DNA from: Ruminococcus sp. Marseille-P6503
GTDB taxonomy: Bacteria > Bacillota > Clostridia > Oscillospirales > Ruminococcaceae
Direction of reading: 5' to 3'
Length of the DNA stretch: 64,000 bases
Assembly: GCF_900604945.1 (NCBI RefSeq)
Contig: NZ_UWPB01000001.1
Coordinates: 248,001-312,000 of the forward strand
Each line of letters starts with the position of its first letter. The stretch's first letter is position 1. The notes beneath the pieces were generated by a model. The model worked only from the letters and a program-made list of their open reading frames with translations. It was not told where the DNA came from and did not search any database. The position numbers were made by a program, and so were the translations under genes. This document shows positions 45,246 through 54,680 of the stretch, one piece after another.

Positions 45246-45292
45246 GTTATGCGGCCTTAATTCTGTTTTAAGGCGCGGGTATTATTATCAGA

Positions 45293-46309
45293 TTACCCTA
45301 AGGTTTTGCCCTCAAATTCAACTCTGCGTTTAATATCGTTCATCAGCTCGTCGAACTGCTGCGGATCAAGGGACTGTGCTCCGTCGCAGAGCGCCTTTGC
45401 AGGGTTGTTGTGAACTTCAATCATAAGTCCGTCGGCTCCGGCGGCAACTGCGGTTTTGGCAAGAGGAGCTACCATCCATGAAAGACCGGTAGCGTGGCTT
45501 GGGTCTATTATAACCGGCAGGTGAGTAAGCTTTTTAAGCATCGGAACCGCTGATATATCAAGCGTATTGCGGGTTGAGGTTTCAAAGGTTCTTATTCCCC
45601 GCTCGCAGAGAATGACGTTGGGATTTCCTCCTGCCATAATGTATTCGGCGCTCATAAGCCATTCCTCGATCGTATTGGCAAGCCCTCTTTTCAGCAGAAT
45701 AGGCTTGCTGCATTTGCCGAGAACCTTCAGCAGGTCGAAATTCTGCATATTTCTCGCGCCTACCTGAATAACGTCCACGTCGCTGAACATATCAATGTGA
45801 ACCAGATTCATTATCTCGGTTACGATAGGAAGTCCTGTTTCCTTCTTGGCTTCAAGCAGAAGCTTCAATCCCTCTCCTTCGAGTCCCTGGAATGAATACG
45901 GCGAGGTTCTGGGCTTGAAGGCTCCGCCTCTCAGCAAGGTCGCGCCGCTTGCCTTTACGTCTTTGGCGACCTCGATGATCTGTTCCTCGGTTTCAACGGA
46001 GCAGGGACCTGCTATAACGTTGAATATGCCCTCTCCTACAGTAACCTTGTCCGTTACCTTGATCATGGAATCCGTCGGGTGCATTTTGCGGTTGGCGGCC
46101 TTATACGGTTCAGATACGCGCTTTACGTCCTCTACAAAAGACGAGCCCTTGAGCGTGTCGATATCAATTTTTGTCGTATCGCCGATGATTCCGACGATCG
46201 TAGTATGCGAGCCCTCGCTGAGATTGGTTTTAAGACCTTTTTCGTGAAGTCCGGCTATAAGCTCCTGAACGTTGTCCTTTGTAGCGGTTGAATTAAGAAT
46301 AACTATCAT
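45293..46309 (-). CDS. aroF: 3-Deoxy-7-phosphoheptulonate (DAHP) synthase
   Basis: First enzyme of the shikimate pathway, condensing phosphoenolpyruvate and erythrose-4-phosphate. A ferredoxin-like N-terminal domain (residues 1-75) precedes the TIM barrel, the type I-beta arrangement. Barrel motifs include [48 protein letters not shown], and [11 protein letters not shown]. Metal ligands of the family fall in these strands. At 338 aa it is full length. The N-terminal domain usually confers feedback control by aromatic amino acids. Confidence 0.96.
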   Translation of the reverse strand: MIVILNSTATKDNVQELIAGLHEKGLKTNLSEGSHTTIVGIIGDTTKIDIDTLKGSSFVEDVKRVSEPYKAANRKMHPTDSMIKVTDKVTVGEGIFNVIAGPCSVETEEQIIEVAKDVKASGATLLRGGAFKPRTSPYSFQGLEGEGLKLLLEAKKETGLPIVTEIMNLVHIDMFSDVDVIQVGARNMQNFDLLKVLGKCSKPILLKRGLANTIEEWLMSAEYIMAGGNPNVILCERGIRTFETSTRNTLDISAVPMLKKLTHLPVIIDPSHATGLSWMVAPLAKTAVAAGADGLMIEVHNNPAKALCDGAQSLDPQQFDELMNDIKRRVEFEGKTLG

Positions 46310-46378
46310 AATATTTACTCCTTAATGCTGCGATTTAAAGCTTTTATCTTTTTATGCTTTTAAGCTTTTATGTATTAA

Positions 46379-46407
46379 AGTATACAGTATTTTTTTGTGA
46401 TTGTCAA
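46379..46407 (-). promoter_or_regulatory. Promoter of aroF
   Basis: On the minus strand TTGACA (46407-46402) and TATACT (46384-46379) with 17-bp spacing, about 70 bp upstream of the start. Confidence 0.85.
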
Positions 46408-46520
46408 CAGCATTTTTAATAAATCCGCGTAAAATAAAAAACGTTTATATGTGTATTATGACTATTGAGCAGTCGTGTAAAAAGTCAATAAAAGGCAGTA
46501 TAAATTTTTGCTCAAAATAA

Positions 46521-46555
46521 AACTGATACCGCCCGGCAGCAGTATCAGTTTTGTG
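46521..46555 (-). terminator. Terminator of the aminotransferase gene
   Basis: AACTGATAC (46521-46529) pairs with GTATCAGTT (46542-46550). On the minus strand the stem is followed by TTATTTT. Confidence 0.8.
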
Positions 46556-46572
46556 TAATATGTTATCAGCGC

Positions 46573-47862
46573 TTATTTCATATCGGCAAGCAGCTTTTCC
46601 GCGCTTGCAAGCTTAACCGCGCATACGAAAACTTTCATAGCCTCTTTGATTTCTTCGATAGGCGGGAAGGTAGGCGCGATCCTTATATTGCGATCCCTTG
46701 GATCATTTCTGTAGGGGAACGCCGCGCCGGCAGGAGTAAGCGCAACTCCGGCTTCCTTGCAGAGAGCTACGATTCTCTTGGCGCATCCGTCCATTGAATC
46801 AAAGCTGATAAAGTAACCTCCGTTAGGATTATGCCATGAACCGATTCCGAGTGGAGCTATCTCTTTGCTTAACGCGCTGAGAACTGCTTCAAAGCGGGGA
46901 GCGATTATTTCTCTGTGCTTTTCCATGTGAGCCATAAGCCCCTCGTAGTTTCCGAAGAACTTGGCGTGACGAAGCTGATTGATCTTGTCGTAGCCGATGG
47001 TCTGGATAGTCATGAGCGATTTGATGTAATCAACGTTTTTCTTTGAAGCTGCCATAACGGCGATTCCGCCTCCGGCAAAGGTGATCTTTGAGGTTGAAGC
47101 AAACATATAGACCATATCCTCGCGGCCTGTTTTCTTGCACTCGTCAAGAATGTTGAGAAGCTTGTCTGGAGTTTTGGTCAGGTGATGTATGCAGTAAGCG
47201 TTGTCCCAGAAAATCCTGAAATCCTCAGCCTTTGGATTAAGAGCGGCAAAGCGTTTTACAACTTCGTCAGAATATGTGATTCCGGTAGGATTGGAGTACA
47301 TAGGGACGCACCAGATACCCTTGATGGTATCGTCTTCTGCAACCAGCTTTTCGATCATATCCATATCGGGGCCGTCCTCTTTAAGGGGAACGGGTATCAT
47401 TTCGATTCCGAAGCTTTCGCAGATTGCGAAATGCCTGTCGTATCCGGGAACAGGACACAGCCATTTGATCTTATCGTAATCCTTCCATGGCTTGTGAACT
47501 CCGTCAACTCCGAATATGATACATCTAGCTATCATATCGTACATAATATTCAGGCTGGAGTTTCCGCAGATAATAAGCTCATCGTTTGAAACGCCCAGCA
47601 TAGGCGAGAAAAGATTCTTGGCGTCGATGATTCCGTCCAGTCCGCCGTAATTGCGGCAGTCGGTTCCGTCGGAAGCTTTGTAATCAGCGTCATAGCTGTT
47701 GACAGCGGCGAGCATTTTCATGGCAAGGTCAAGCTGCGCGGACGAGGGCTTGCCTCTCTCCATATTAAGGGAAAGACCTTTTTCCTTGTAGCCGTCGTAT
47801 TCAGCCTGAGTTTCAGCTTTGAATTTTTCCAGTTGTTCCTTGCTCATTTCAGATAGCAGCAT
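46573..47862 (-). CDS. Class I aminotransferase (Ic subgroup, aspartate-type)
   Basis: PLP-dependent aminotransferase of 429 aa, most like the Ic aspartate aminotransferases (Aminotran_MocR Pfam). The PLP lysine lies in FASTSKITFAGGG, the Asn/Asp/Tyr pocket residues in MYSNPTG and IFWDNAYCIHHL, and the C-terminal Arg in RNIRIAPTFPP. The start was set at the ATG following GGAGGATTATTTT; a longer frame adds five residues without its own ribosome site. It may close phenylalanine/tyrosine or aspartate metabolism next to aroF, but it has its own promoter. Confidence 0.9.
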   Translation of the reverse strand: MLLSEMSKEQLEKFKAETQAEYDGYKEKGLSLNMERGKPSSAQLDLAMKMLAAVNSYDADYKASDGTDCRNYGGLDGIIDAKNLFSPMLGVSNDELIICGNSSLNIMYDMIARCIIFGVDGVHKPWKDYDKIKWLCPVPGYDRHFAICESFGIEMIPVPLKEDGPDMDMIEKLVAEDDTIKGIWCVPMYSNPTGITYSDEVVKRFAALNPKAEDFRIFWDNAYCIHHLTKTPDKLLNILDECKKTGREDMVYMFASTSKITFAGGGIAVMAASKKNVDYIKSLMTIQTIGYDKINQLRHAKFFGNYEGLMAHMEKHREIIAPRFEAVLSALSKEIAPLGIGSWHNPNGGYFISFDSMDGCAKRIVALCKEAGVALTPAGAAFPYRNDPRDRNIRIAPTFPPIEEIKEAMKVFVCAVKLASAEKLLADMK

Positions 47863-47920
47863 AAAATAATCCTCCATACCATTTATAAATTATAATCTGT
47901 ATTATATTTCATCATGTATT

Positions 47921-47949
47921 ATTGTATACCTTTACAAACAATTTTGCAA
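47921..47949 (-). promoter_or_regulatory. Promoter of the aminotransferase gene
   Basis: On the minus strand TTGCAA (47949-47944) and TACAAT (47926-47921), 17-bp spacing. Confidence 0.65.
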
Positions 47950-48080
47950 GTTGTTTTTGGCAATCCTGCAAAAAATCATGATTTTACACATATTACTTAG
48001 ATTTTACACTGTATAAATGGGCAATTTTCATAATAGTAATTCGTGACGTTCACAGCCTGAGCTTCAAAAGACAAAACTTC

Positions 48081-48797
48081 TCAGATGTAATGGACGGTAA
48101 GACCGCCGAAGCTTATTCTTCCTTTGACTATAAGCGTTTTTTCCTCGCCGCCTTGTATTCTGACGCCCTTTTCCTCCATTCCTCCCATTGAGAAATCTAC
48201 TTTGTTTATTACAGTCCAGGTTTTGGGAACGTAAATAACAACTCCTGCAAAGTCAGTGTTCAGATCAAGCTCCGCTGAGCTTCCGTCGATGACGGCGTTG
48301 TCGAAATAAAGCTTAACTCCGGCAAACCGGCTGTTTACGTTCACTTTTTTTAAGCAGTCGGAATTTATATATCTTATGCAGCCGCTGAATTTTGCTTCGA
48401 TGTTTATTTCGCTTCCGTCTGAAACTTCGCTGTTGCCGCTGCCGAACTCATTTGCAGGGATAACGTGCGCGTCGTTGTATTTTTTATACCATTTATATTT
48501 TTTAGGAAAAAGCAGAGACAAGCCTATGCTCAGGAAAAGAGCTATTCCCAGAACCGGCCATGGCGTAAGCTTTTCAATGCCGAGTTGTTCGCTGAACAGG
48601 ATAGCTATAACGGCCAGCGGAAATAGTATTCCGGAAAAGCTGGCATATCTTACGCTTTTTACTATCAGGGGTATCAGAAGCAGCGTGATTATAAGGCTTA
48701 CAAGGCTTACTCCTATCAGCAGATCAAGCGCGTTAAGTATTATAAGAGCGGCGGCCAGTATAAAAAACGTTCCCCAGAAAAAACTTCTATTCTTCAT
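48081..48797 (-). CDS. LiaF-like membrane protein
   Basis: A 238-aa protein with four TM helices in the first 105 residues and a beta-rich C-terminal domain (about 130-238: NSRFAGVKLYFDNAVIDGSSAELDLNTDFAGVVIYVPKTW), the cell-wall-active antibiotic response domain of LiaF/VraT-type proteins. These sense envelope stress or restrain a response regulator. It overlaps by 11 bp with the upstream LytTR gene, so the two probably act together. Confidence 0.85.
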   Translation of the reverse strand: MKNRSFFWGTFFILAAALIILNALDLLIGVSLVSLIITLLLIPLIVKSVRYASFSGILFPLAVIAILFSEQLGIEKLTPWPVLGIALFLSIGLSLLFPKKYKWYKKYNDAHVIPANEFGSGNSEVSDGSEINIEAKFSGCIRYINSDCLKKVNVNSRFAGVKLYFDNAVIDGSSAELDLNTDFAGVVIYVPKTWTVINKVDFSMGGMEEKGVRIQGGEEKTLIVKGRISFGGLTVHYI

Positions 48798-49248
48798 AAT
48801 TTCTCCTTTCGCTTATGCGGATCCTCAAAGCCTTGTAGTAATTTCTTGATACATACACCTGCTTATGAGTATTCCTGAATTTTACCAGACTGGAAGACGT
48901 AAGGTTCTTTTCAATGGAATAAATATGATTAATATTCAGAATTGCGGATTTTGAAGCTCTTATGAACTGTATCGGCAGAATTTCCTCCAGCTCGTAAAGC
49001 TTATGCTTTATCTGAAATACGTCGGACGTCGTATGGGCGTCAATCCTGCCGGGGGATGTTTCAAAAAACAGAATACTGTCAAGCGGCATGAAATATTCGG
49101 TCTGCCTTTTGTAAAATACCATTTTCAGTCCGTCCGATACGCCGCTGACCGCCTTTTGAAGCTCCCTGATATTTTCATTCAGCTCTCTGCATCTGATAAC
49201 TACCTCGTCCTCCTCAAAACTGCTGTCTATCACGATTCTGATCTTCAC
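48787..49248 (-). CDS. LytTR-family DNA-binding protein
   Basis: A 153-aa protein. An N-terminal helical/beta portion (residues 1-55) precedes a LytTR domain (about 58-150: YFMPLDSILFFETSPGRIDAHTTSDVFQIKHKLYELEEIL and IQFIRASKSAILNINHIYSI), a non-helix-turn-helix DNA-binding fold. No phosphoreceiver domain is present. The start was chosen at GTG 49248 after GGGAGGCGG. Such stand-alone LytTR genes often regulate the membrane protein encoded with them, here the LiaF-like gene. Confidence 0.87.
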   Translation of the reverse strand: MKIRIVIDSSFEEDEVVIRCRELNENIRELQKAVSGVSDGLKMVFYKRQTEYFMPLDSILFFETSPGRIDAHTTSDVFQIKHKLYELEEILPIQFIRASKSAILNINHIYSIEKNLTSSSLVKFRNTHKQVYVSRNYYKALRIRISERRNYEE

Positions 49249-49349
49249 CTTACCGCCTCCCCGCAATTTTATTATAATACGCCGACCGCTGTTTTGTAAA
49301 TAAAAATCATGCGACAGGGCGAATTTGCGCTGCAACAGGTAATGTTATA

Positions 49350-49393
49350 AAAGCAAACGCCGTTTCAGACCTCGTATCCGATCTGAAACGGCG
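49350..49393 (-). terminator. Terminator of proS
   Basis: CGCCGTTTCAGA (49358-49369) pairs with TCTGAAACGGCG (49382-49393). On the minus strand the stem is followed by TTTGCTTTT. Confidence 0.88.
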
Positions 49394-49402
49394 CGGCGTT
49401 CT

Positions 49403-50860
49403 TTAATAAGCCTTGCCCCAAAGCACCATTTTCTTCGCGGGTTTTCCGCAGCATACGCATTTGTCTGAGAGCTCATGCTGTTCAAAGGGAATACATCTTG
49501 AGCCTACGCCGGTAATTTCCTTTACCTTGTCCTCACATTCCTCTTCTCCGCACCACATAGCCTCTACAAAGCCGTCGCCATTTTCCTCAAGCACCGCTTT
49601 TATTTCTTCCATAGTCCTGCACTGATAGGTCTTATTTCTTCTGTTTTCCAGAGCCTTGGCAAGCATTCCCTGAGGAATTTCCCTTTCCAGCAGCTCAGTC
49701 ACCTTATCCTTAAAGGTTTCAAGCATATTTTCAAGAGAAACGGCGGTTTTTTCTCCGTTATACCGTGTAGCTATTACGCACTGGTTATTCTCAATATCCT
49801 TAGGGCCTATTTCAACCCTGAGGGGAACGCCCTTCATTTCGTATTCAGCGAACTTCCAGCCCGGAGAGTTGTCGGAATCGTCAAGCTTGACTCTTATACC
49901 GTTTGCTTTCAGCTTTTCGTAAAGCTCGTTCGCTTTGTCAAGAACGCCCTTTTTGTGCTGAGCGACAGGAACTATAACAGCCTGAACCGGAGCGACAGCG
50001 GGAGGAAGCAGAAGACCGTTGTCGTCGCCGTGAGTCATGATAATCGCGCCTATAAGACGGGTGGTTACTCCCCAGCTGGTCTGATGAGGATACTGCAGCT
50101 TATTTTCCTTGTTGGCGTACTGTATCCCGAAAGCTCTTGCAAAGCCGTCGCCGAAGTAATGTGAGGTTCCAGCCTGCAAAGCCTTTCCGTCGTGCATAAG
50201 AGCTTCGATGGCATATGTGGCCTCAGCACCCGCGAATTTGTCTGAATCGGTCTTTCTGCCCTTTATAACGGGCATTGCAAGATATTTTTCGCAGAAATCC
50301 GCGTAAACGTTAAGCATACGCTCCGTTTCCTCAACGGCTTCCTCGGCGGTTGCATGAATAGTATGCCCCTCCTGCCACAGAAATTCTCTTGAACGCAGGA
50401 AAGGACGGGTAGTCTTTTCCCATCTTACGACCGAAACCCACTGGTTGTAGAGCTTGGGCAGGTCTCTGTAGGAATGGATAATATTTGCATAGTGCTCGCA
50501 GAAAAGCGTTTCGGAGGTAGGGCGTACGCACAGACGCTCTTCAAGCTTTTCGCTTCCGCCGTGAGTTACCCAGGCAACCTCCGGCGCGAAGCCCTCAACG
50601 TGATCCTTTTCCTTATTAAGCAGGCTTTCCGGAATAAACATAGGCATACAAACGTTTTCATGTCCCGTAGCCTTGAACATACCGTCAAGTATCCTCTGAA
50701 TATTTTCCCATATAGCATAGCCGTAGGGACGGATTACCATACAGCCTTTAACGCTTGTGTATTCTATAAGCTCAGCCTTTTTGCATATATCGGTATACCA
50801 TTTTGCAAAATCCTCATCCATTGAAGTTATCGCGTCAACTAATTTTTTGTCCTTAGCCAT
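49403..50860 (-). CDS. proS: Prolyl-tRNA synthetase (short, archaeal/eukaryote-like type)
   Basis: Class II synthetase of 485 aa. Motif 2 ([22 protein letters not shown]) and motif 3 ([24 protein letters not shown]) are visible, followed by an anticodon-binding domain and the C-terminal zinc-binding domain ending in KMVLWGKAY with CVCCG. It lacks the editing insertion of the longer bacterial type, which identifies the ProS type 3 common in Clostridia. Confidence 0.96.
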   Translation of the reverse strand: MAKDKKLVDAITSMDEDFAKWYTDICKKAELIEYTSVKGCMVIRPYGYAIWENIQRILDGMFKATGHENVCMPMFIPESLLNKEKDHVEGFAPEVAWVTHGGSEKLEERLCVRPTSETLFCEHYANIIHSYRDLPKLYNQWVSVVRWEKTTRPFLRSREFLWQEGHTIHATAEEAVEETERMLNVYADFCEKYLAMPVIKGRKTDSDKFAGAEATYAIEALMHDGKALQAGTSHYFGDGFARAFGIQYANKENKLQYPHQTSWGVTTRLIGAIIMTHGDDNGLLLPPAVAPVQAVIVPVAQHKKGVLDKANELYEKLKANGIRVKLDDSDNSPGWKFAEYEMKGVPLRVEIGPKDIENNQCVIATRYNGEKTAVSLENMLETFKDKVTELLEREIPQGMLAKALENRRNKTYQCRTMEEIKAVLEENGDGFVEAMWCGEEECEDKVKEITGVGSRCIPFEQHELSDKCVCCGKPAKKMVLWGKAY

Positions 50861-50934
50861 TAAAAAAACCTCTTTCTTATTTCAAATAAGCGCATATATT
50901 CAAGCGCCTCGCGGATAAAGCAGGCGGAAGCCTG

Positions 50935-51255
50935 TCAGTCTTTTTTTGTATCGCCGTTATTTTTTTCGCTTCGCTTGAAATTGACCGCATAAATGTCCTT
51001 ATTGTATATTTTATAATTCAGGTCGTAATCCTCATGCTGGGCGTCGTAAGGGCCTTTGACCGAAGGCTCTGTCCCGGCGTTATCATTTTCCTCCACCCTT
51101 TCGGGACTGCTGCCGAGCTTGGGATAACGCTTGATAATACGCGCGGCTATTTTCGGCGTCAGGATACACACGACTGCAATAAGCGTCATAATAACCGCAC
51201 AGCCTATGAATAGCTGTATCAGTATATCAACAAGCTCCTTATTCAAGCCGCTCAC
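50935..51255 (-). CDS. Small single-pass membrane protein
   Basis: A 106-aa protein with one TM helix (IQLFIGCAVIMTLIAVVCILTP, about residues 13-34) and a hydrophilic cytosolic tail. The shape recalls OadG-type small subunits, but no decarboxylase genes are nearby and the sequence match is weak. It lies 75 bp upstream of proS on the same strand. Confidence 0.5.
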   Translation of the reverse strand: MSGLNKELVDILIQLFIGCAVIMTLIAVVCILTPKIAARIIKRYPKLGSSPERVEENDNAGTEPSVKGPYDAQHEDYDLNYKIYNKDIYAVNFKRSEKNNGDTKKD

Positions 51256-51411
51256 TCCTTTTTAAGCATTATCGTTTCTGAAATACAACAGCCCGCTACA
51301 GTCATCTGCTTCAGACGCAAATTTACAGTCGGCAGTTGTATGTTTGCGGATATACGTTTTTTATTGATTAAAAACTCTCAAAACGTCTTACAAGCTTTTA
51401 TAAGCGCATTT

Positions 51412-52302
51412 TTAGTCAATAAACTTCAAAGAGTTATTGTTGGTATCCAGTATAGCCTGACTGCCTACTGGTAGGATCGCATGATTTTTCCCATGTCCAA
51501 AATCATCACAATAGGCAACTGGCACATTGTGATATTCACCGAATCTACTTAACCTTTCAAGAAGCTGAGTAGAAAGCGTATCTGAATAATTCCCAAAAAG
51601 CAAACCAACTACATTTTCTATAAAGCCGCTTTGTTCAATATGCGATATGAGCATACTTACCGCGGCTAAACAACTGAATTCTTCACGGTCTTCCAAAAAA
51701 AGGATATATTTTTTGCTCTTATCAATACGCAAATATTCGCTGTTTACAGAAAGTGCAAAATTCCATGTATAACCGCCAATCAAAATACCGTTGCAAACCC
51801 CGTTTTTTAAAGAATACCATTTACTGTTGCTGACAAAATGCCCCGTATTCTTATTGATAAGATGTGATGAAAACTGTTCATAGGTGTAGTCCTGCAACTC
51901 GGCGAAATGGCCTGGCGATTGCCCATAATAGGTGATTAAGCCTGTCTTTGAATAAATCGCGTTGAGGATAGAAGTTCCGTCGCTGTAGCTCAAAAACAAT
52001 TTTGGATTTTTCTTTATATTTTCATAATTGATAAGGGGTAGCAACTCAATACTTCCATAGCCGCCTCCGAAAAAAATCAGCTTTACCTCGTCGTCAAGAA
52101 TCATTTGATTCAAGTCATCTGCGCGTTCTGCTTCGCTCGCTGCGTAACCATATGTGTCTTTGAACAGGTTAGAGCCGGTTTTCACTCGAAAACCTTTCGC
52201 TTCTATTCCAGAAATAATCTCCGCGTAGCTGCTAATTGAAGCAATATGGCTTGGTGAAATAATACCAATTGTATCGCCTATGCTCAATTTATCCGCCCGC
52301 AT
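51412..52302 (-). CDS. Peptidase S66 (LD-carboxypeptidase/MccF-like)
   Basis: A 296-aa serine peptidase. The nucleophile lies in FLSYSDGTSI, the Glu in FLEDREEFSC, and the His in FGHGKNHAILPVG, giving the Ser-Glu-His triad of family S66. Members either trim LD-peptide bonds in recycled murein (LdcA) or destroy microcin C-type toxins (MccF). The lack of murein-recycling neighbours leaves both possible. No signal peptide, so cytosolic. Codon use and AT content are more AT-rich than the flanking housekeeping genes. Confidence 0.85.
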   Translation of the reverse strand: MRADKLSIGDTIGIISPSHIASISSYAEIISGIEAKGFRVKTGSNLFKDTYGYAASEAERADDLNQMILDDEVKLIFFGGGYGSIELLPLINYENIKKNPKLFLSYSDGTSILNAIYSKTGLITYYGQSPGHFAELQDYTYEQFSSHLINKNTGHFVSNSKWYSLKNGVCNGILIGGYTWNFALSVNSEYLRIDKSKKYILFLEDREEFSCLAAVSMLISHIEQSGFIENVVGLLFGNYSDTLSTQLLERLSRFGEYHNVPVAYCDDFGHGKNHAILPVGSQAILDTNNNSLKFID

Positions 52303-52714
52303 ATAATCGCCTGCTTTCTCAACATAAAATACAATCTTAGTTTAACAGTATCATTTTATCACAAACCATGCCGATTTTCTAATTCATCCCAAAAGCTGGG
52401 GAGAGTAATAAACAATCATTCTCGTCCAGACAAACAGACCGTTCTACAATTTTTTATTGATTTTATAGACGGAAATCGTCTTATAACTTCTTGCAAGTGT
52501 TTATAGAAGTGAGGAAAAGCCTTGATTTATAAGGGTTTTCCCGTATCTCTATATATCCTGCCGTATCTCCACATAAATTCGTTTGTAAAAAGTTCCATAG
52601 CAAGCATTGGAAAAGGGTACCCTTTCCGTAAAAAATACTCGTTTTTGCCTGTGACAGAAATAGAGATTTTTGTTCGTTGGGAATATCCTAAGCTCTTATG
52701 TAAATGGGAAGCTA
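52303..52714. other. AT-rich gap without a clear gene
   Basis: About 410 bp between the S66 and P-loop kinase genes. It contains an imperfect hairpin (GGAAAAGCCTT with AAGGGTTTTCC, near 52513-52541) and short hydrophobic frames on both strands that lack ribosome sites. I see no gene I can support. Confidence 0.4.
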
Positions 52715-53236
52715 TCATTTCATTTCACGTAAAACAAATTCTATATTTTCTTCGATTGATTTAGTACCATCTATTCTTATAATAGGACATTTTAAACATT
52801 GTATCCATTCTTCTACTGTGTTTTCTTTTCTGTTTTTTACCATGTCAAAAAAACTTTTTTCTCGTTCGTATAAATCCCCACCGGGTTCCATTCTATCTCC
52901 AAATTTTTCATAAGAACGATTTTTAACTCTCTGCATTCTTATATCCTTAGGTACTTCGATTAATATTGCATATTGAAAAAGCGAATAAACTTCCGTTCCG
53001 TAATCTCCCTTTATAGAAGAAAACACAAAGTTTTTATAATGTACTATATCATGTAGTAATAAAGATTTTGCTTCCTCTCTTGTTCGAGGATTAGCAAAAA
53101 GGTAATTCTTATCTGTTTTGGGGAAATACAAATCTTCGTTATCAATAAAATGGAATTTTAGTTTTTCAGCAAGTGCTTTTCCAAATGTGCTTTTTCCTGC
53201 ACCATTTAAACCGCACACAAGTATTCCGGTCTCCAC
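52715..53236 (-). CDS. P-loop kinase-like protein (AAA_18/shikimate kinase-like)
   Basis: A 173-aa small NTPase. Walker A is CGLNGAGKST at residues 8-17, a lid-like basic region follows (RMQRVKNRSYEKFG), and overall size fits nucleotide or small-molecule kinases. The substrate is unknown. It is AT-rich and isolated, with the S66 peptidase gene as its only same-strand neighbour, so it may be part of a horizontally acquired islet. Confidence 0.75.
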   Translation of the reverse strand: METGILVCGLNGAGKSTFGKALAEKLKFHFIDNEDLYFPKTDKNYLFANPRTREEAKSLLLHDIVHYKNFVFSSIKGDYGTEVYSLFQYAILIEVPKDIRMQRVKNRSYEKFGDRMEPGGDLYEREKSFFDMVKNRKENTVEEWIQCLKCPIIRIDGTKSIEENIEFVLREMK

Positions 53237-53626
53237 AATGTACCTCCTTAATCTATCCGCCCAATTATGTTTTGTCGATTTGTATGCTCATATTTTAGCG
53301 CTTATATATGAAATTTTCTACTATAACCCAGCTTCCTACATAGCATGGTATCCCCTTATATCTGCCCGTATCGTTTTATATCGGCTTATTGAGTCAGGGT
53401 GGCAAAAAAGCGTCAAAATGCTATTTCAGGCGTTTGAAGTCACACTTGTATTTATAAAAAATTAAGCATTTATACGGGTTTAAGGTGTTTTACTCGTTGT
53501 ACCGTTAAAAAGTATAATACTATTTTTTATTATATCACTGTTTGAGTTTAAATGCAAGTGCTTCAGGGAGAAAAAAGCAGTTTGTCGAGTACTGCAATGT
53601 TTTCTGCAAAACATCAGGCTATGAAC
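53237..53626. other. Gap before the thiamine locus, no gene seen
   Basis: About 390 bp of mostly AT-rich sequence. A patch at 53355-53400 (CTGCCCGTATCG...TATCGGC) partly resembles one at 52534-52565 (TTCCCGTATCTC...GCCGTATC), hinting at related end sequences around the kinase gene. No coding frame with a ribosome site is visible. Confidence 0.3.
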
Positions 53627-53655
53627 TTGACTTTTGCAGAAAAAGATGATATACT
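53627..53655 (+). promoter_or_regulatory. Promoter of the thiamine operon
   Basis: TTGACT (53627-53632) and TATACT (53650-53655), 17-bp spacing, just upstream of the TPP riboswitch. Confidence 0.85.
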
Positions 53656-53678
53656 GTATAAAAAGTGAATAATCAGAT

Positions 53679-53775
53679 TTGCAGGGGGACTGGCGCCTGT
53701 TAAGGCTGCCGAGTTGAGAAGGTAGAACCTGACCCTTTGAACCTGTTGGTTAATACCATTGTAGGGAAGCAAAAA
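53679..53775 (+). promoter_or_regulatory. TPP riboswitch (THI element)
   Basis: The conserved pieces are in order: GGGGGACTGGC (53684-53694), TTGAGA (53714-53719), GACCCTTTGAACCTG (53731-53745), and GGTTAATACC (53748-53757), then TGTAGGGAAGC. This is the thiamine pyrophosphate aptamer. A hairpin followed by T6 downstream (53798-53830) is the likely expression platform, so TPP would cause premature termination. Confidence 0.95.
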
Positions 53776-53797
53776 GGCGTACTTAGCGCGTTTGTAT

Positions 53798-53830
53798 AAG
53801 GACTTTCGGATAATGGGAGTTCTTTTTTGT
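53798..53830 (+). terminator. Riboswitch-linked terminator
   Basis: AAGGACT (53798-53804) pairs with AGTTCTT (53818-53824), followed by a T-run. It lies about 50 bp before thiD. Confidence 0.7.
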
Positions 53831-53880
53831 TATGCTGTACATTATCAGAGAATATCTGGCAGCCGAAAGGAGATATTAGT

Positions 53881-54678
53881 ATGAAAAACTGTCTTGCCAT
53901 AGCCGGCTCCGACTGCTCCGGAGGGGCGGGAATACAGGCCGATCTTAAAGCGTTTTCTGCAATGGGAACGTTTGGAATGAGCGTTGTTACTTCGGTGGTT
54001 GCCGAAAATACGTCGAGGGTCATTTCAATTCAGGATATCGACTGCGGTATTATCGCCGATCAGATAGACGCTGTTTTTGAAGATATCCAGGTGGACGGAG
54101 TAAAAATAGGAATGCTTTCAAACGCGGATATAATGAAAACTGTCGCGGAAAAGCTTAAAGAATACAAGCCGCGCTTTGCGGTAATAGACCCTGTGATGGT
54201 TGCCACAAGCGGCGGAGCTCTGCTGAAAAGCGACTCCCTTGACGCTCTGGTAAACGAGATCATACCGCTGAGCTTTGTGCTTACCCCGAATATACCTGAA
54301 GCCGAGGTTCTCTCCGGCATGAAGATAGAAACTGTCGGCGATATGCAGAAGGCGGCGGTAAGGATACATGATTTAGGAGCTGATAACGTTCTTGTAAAGG
54401 GCGGACATCTTACTGAGGAGGCGACGGATATTTTGTACGACGGGGAGAATTTTCACAGCTTTTCTCATGAAAGAATAGCTTCAAGGAACACCCATGGAAC
54501 AGGCTGTACGCTGTCTTCGGCGATAACTGCCAGGCTTGCGCGGGGAGATGACATTATCACAGCGGTCCATACCGCTAAGATCTATCTTACCGAAGCGATA
54601 CGCAATTCCTTCAGCGTGGGCAAAGGAAACGGACCGGTAAATCATTTTTATGAGTATTATAATATGAAAGGACTTTGA
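53881..54678 (+). CDS. thiD: Hydroxymethylpyrimidine/phosphomethylpyrimidine kinase
   Basis: Phosphorylates HMP and HMP-P for thiamine synthesis. A 265-aa ribokinase-fold protein: the opening [20 protein letters not shown], the substrate loop [28 protein letters not shown], and the anion-hole motif [13 protein letters not shown] are all typical of ThiD. The start was set at ATG 53881 after AAAGGAGAT. It is followed by thiC 2 bp after the stop. Confidence 0.96.
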   Translation: MKNCLAIAGSDCSGGAGIQADLKAFSAMGTFGMSVVTSVVAENTSRVISIQDIDCGIIADQIDAVFEDIQVDGVKIGMLSNADIMKTVAEKLKEYKPRFAVIDPVMVATSGGALLKSDSLDALVNEIIPLSFVLTPNIPEAEVLSGMKIETVGDMQKAAVRIHDLGADNVLVKGGHLTEEATDILYDGENFHSFSHERIASRNTHGTGCTLSSAITARLARGDDIITAVHTAKIYLTEAIRNSFSVGKGNGPVNHFYEYYNMKGL

Positions 54679-54680
54679 TC

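Noticed and set aside
52522-52764. 80-aa plus-strand frame in the gap before the kinase gene
   Set aside because: No ribosome site, overlaps the kinase gene end, and composition is unlike a protein.
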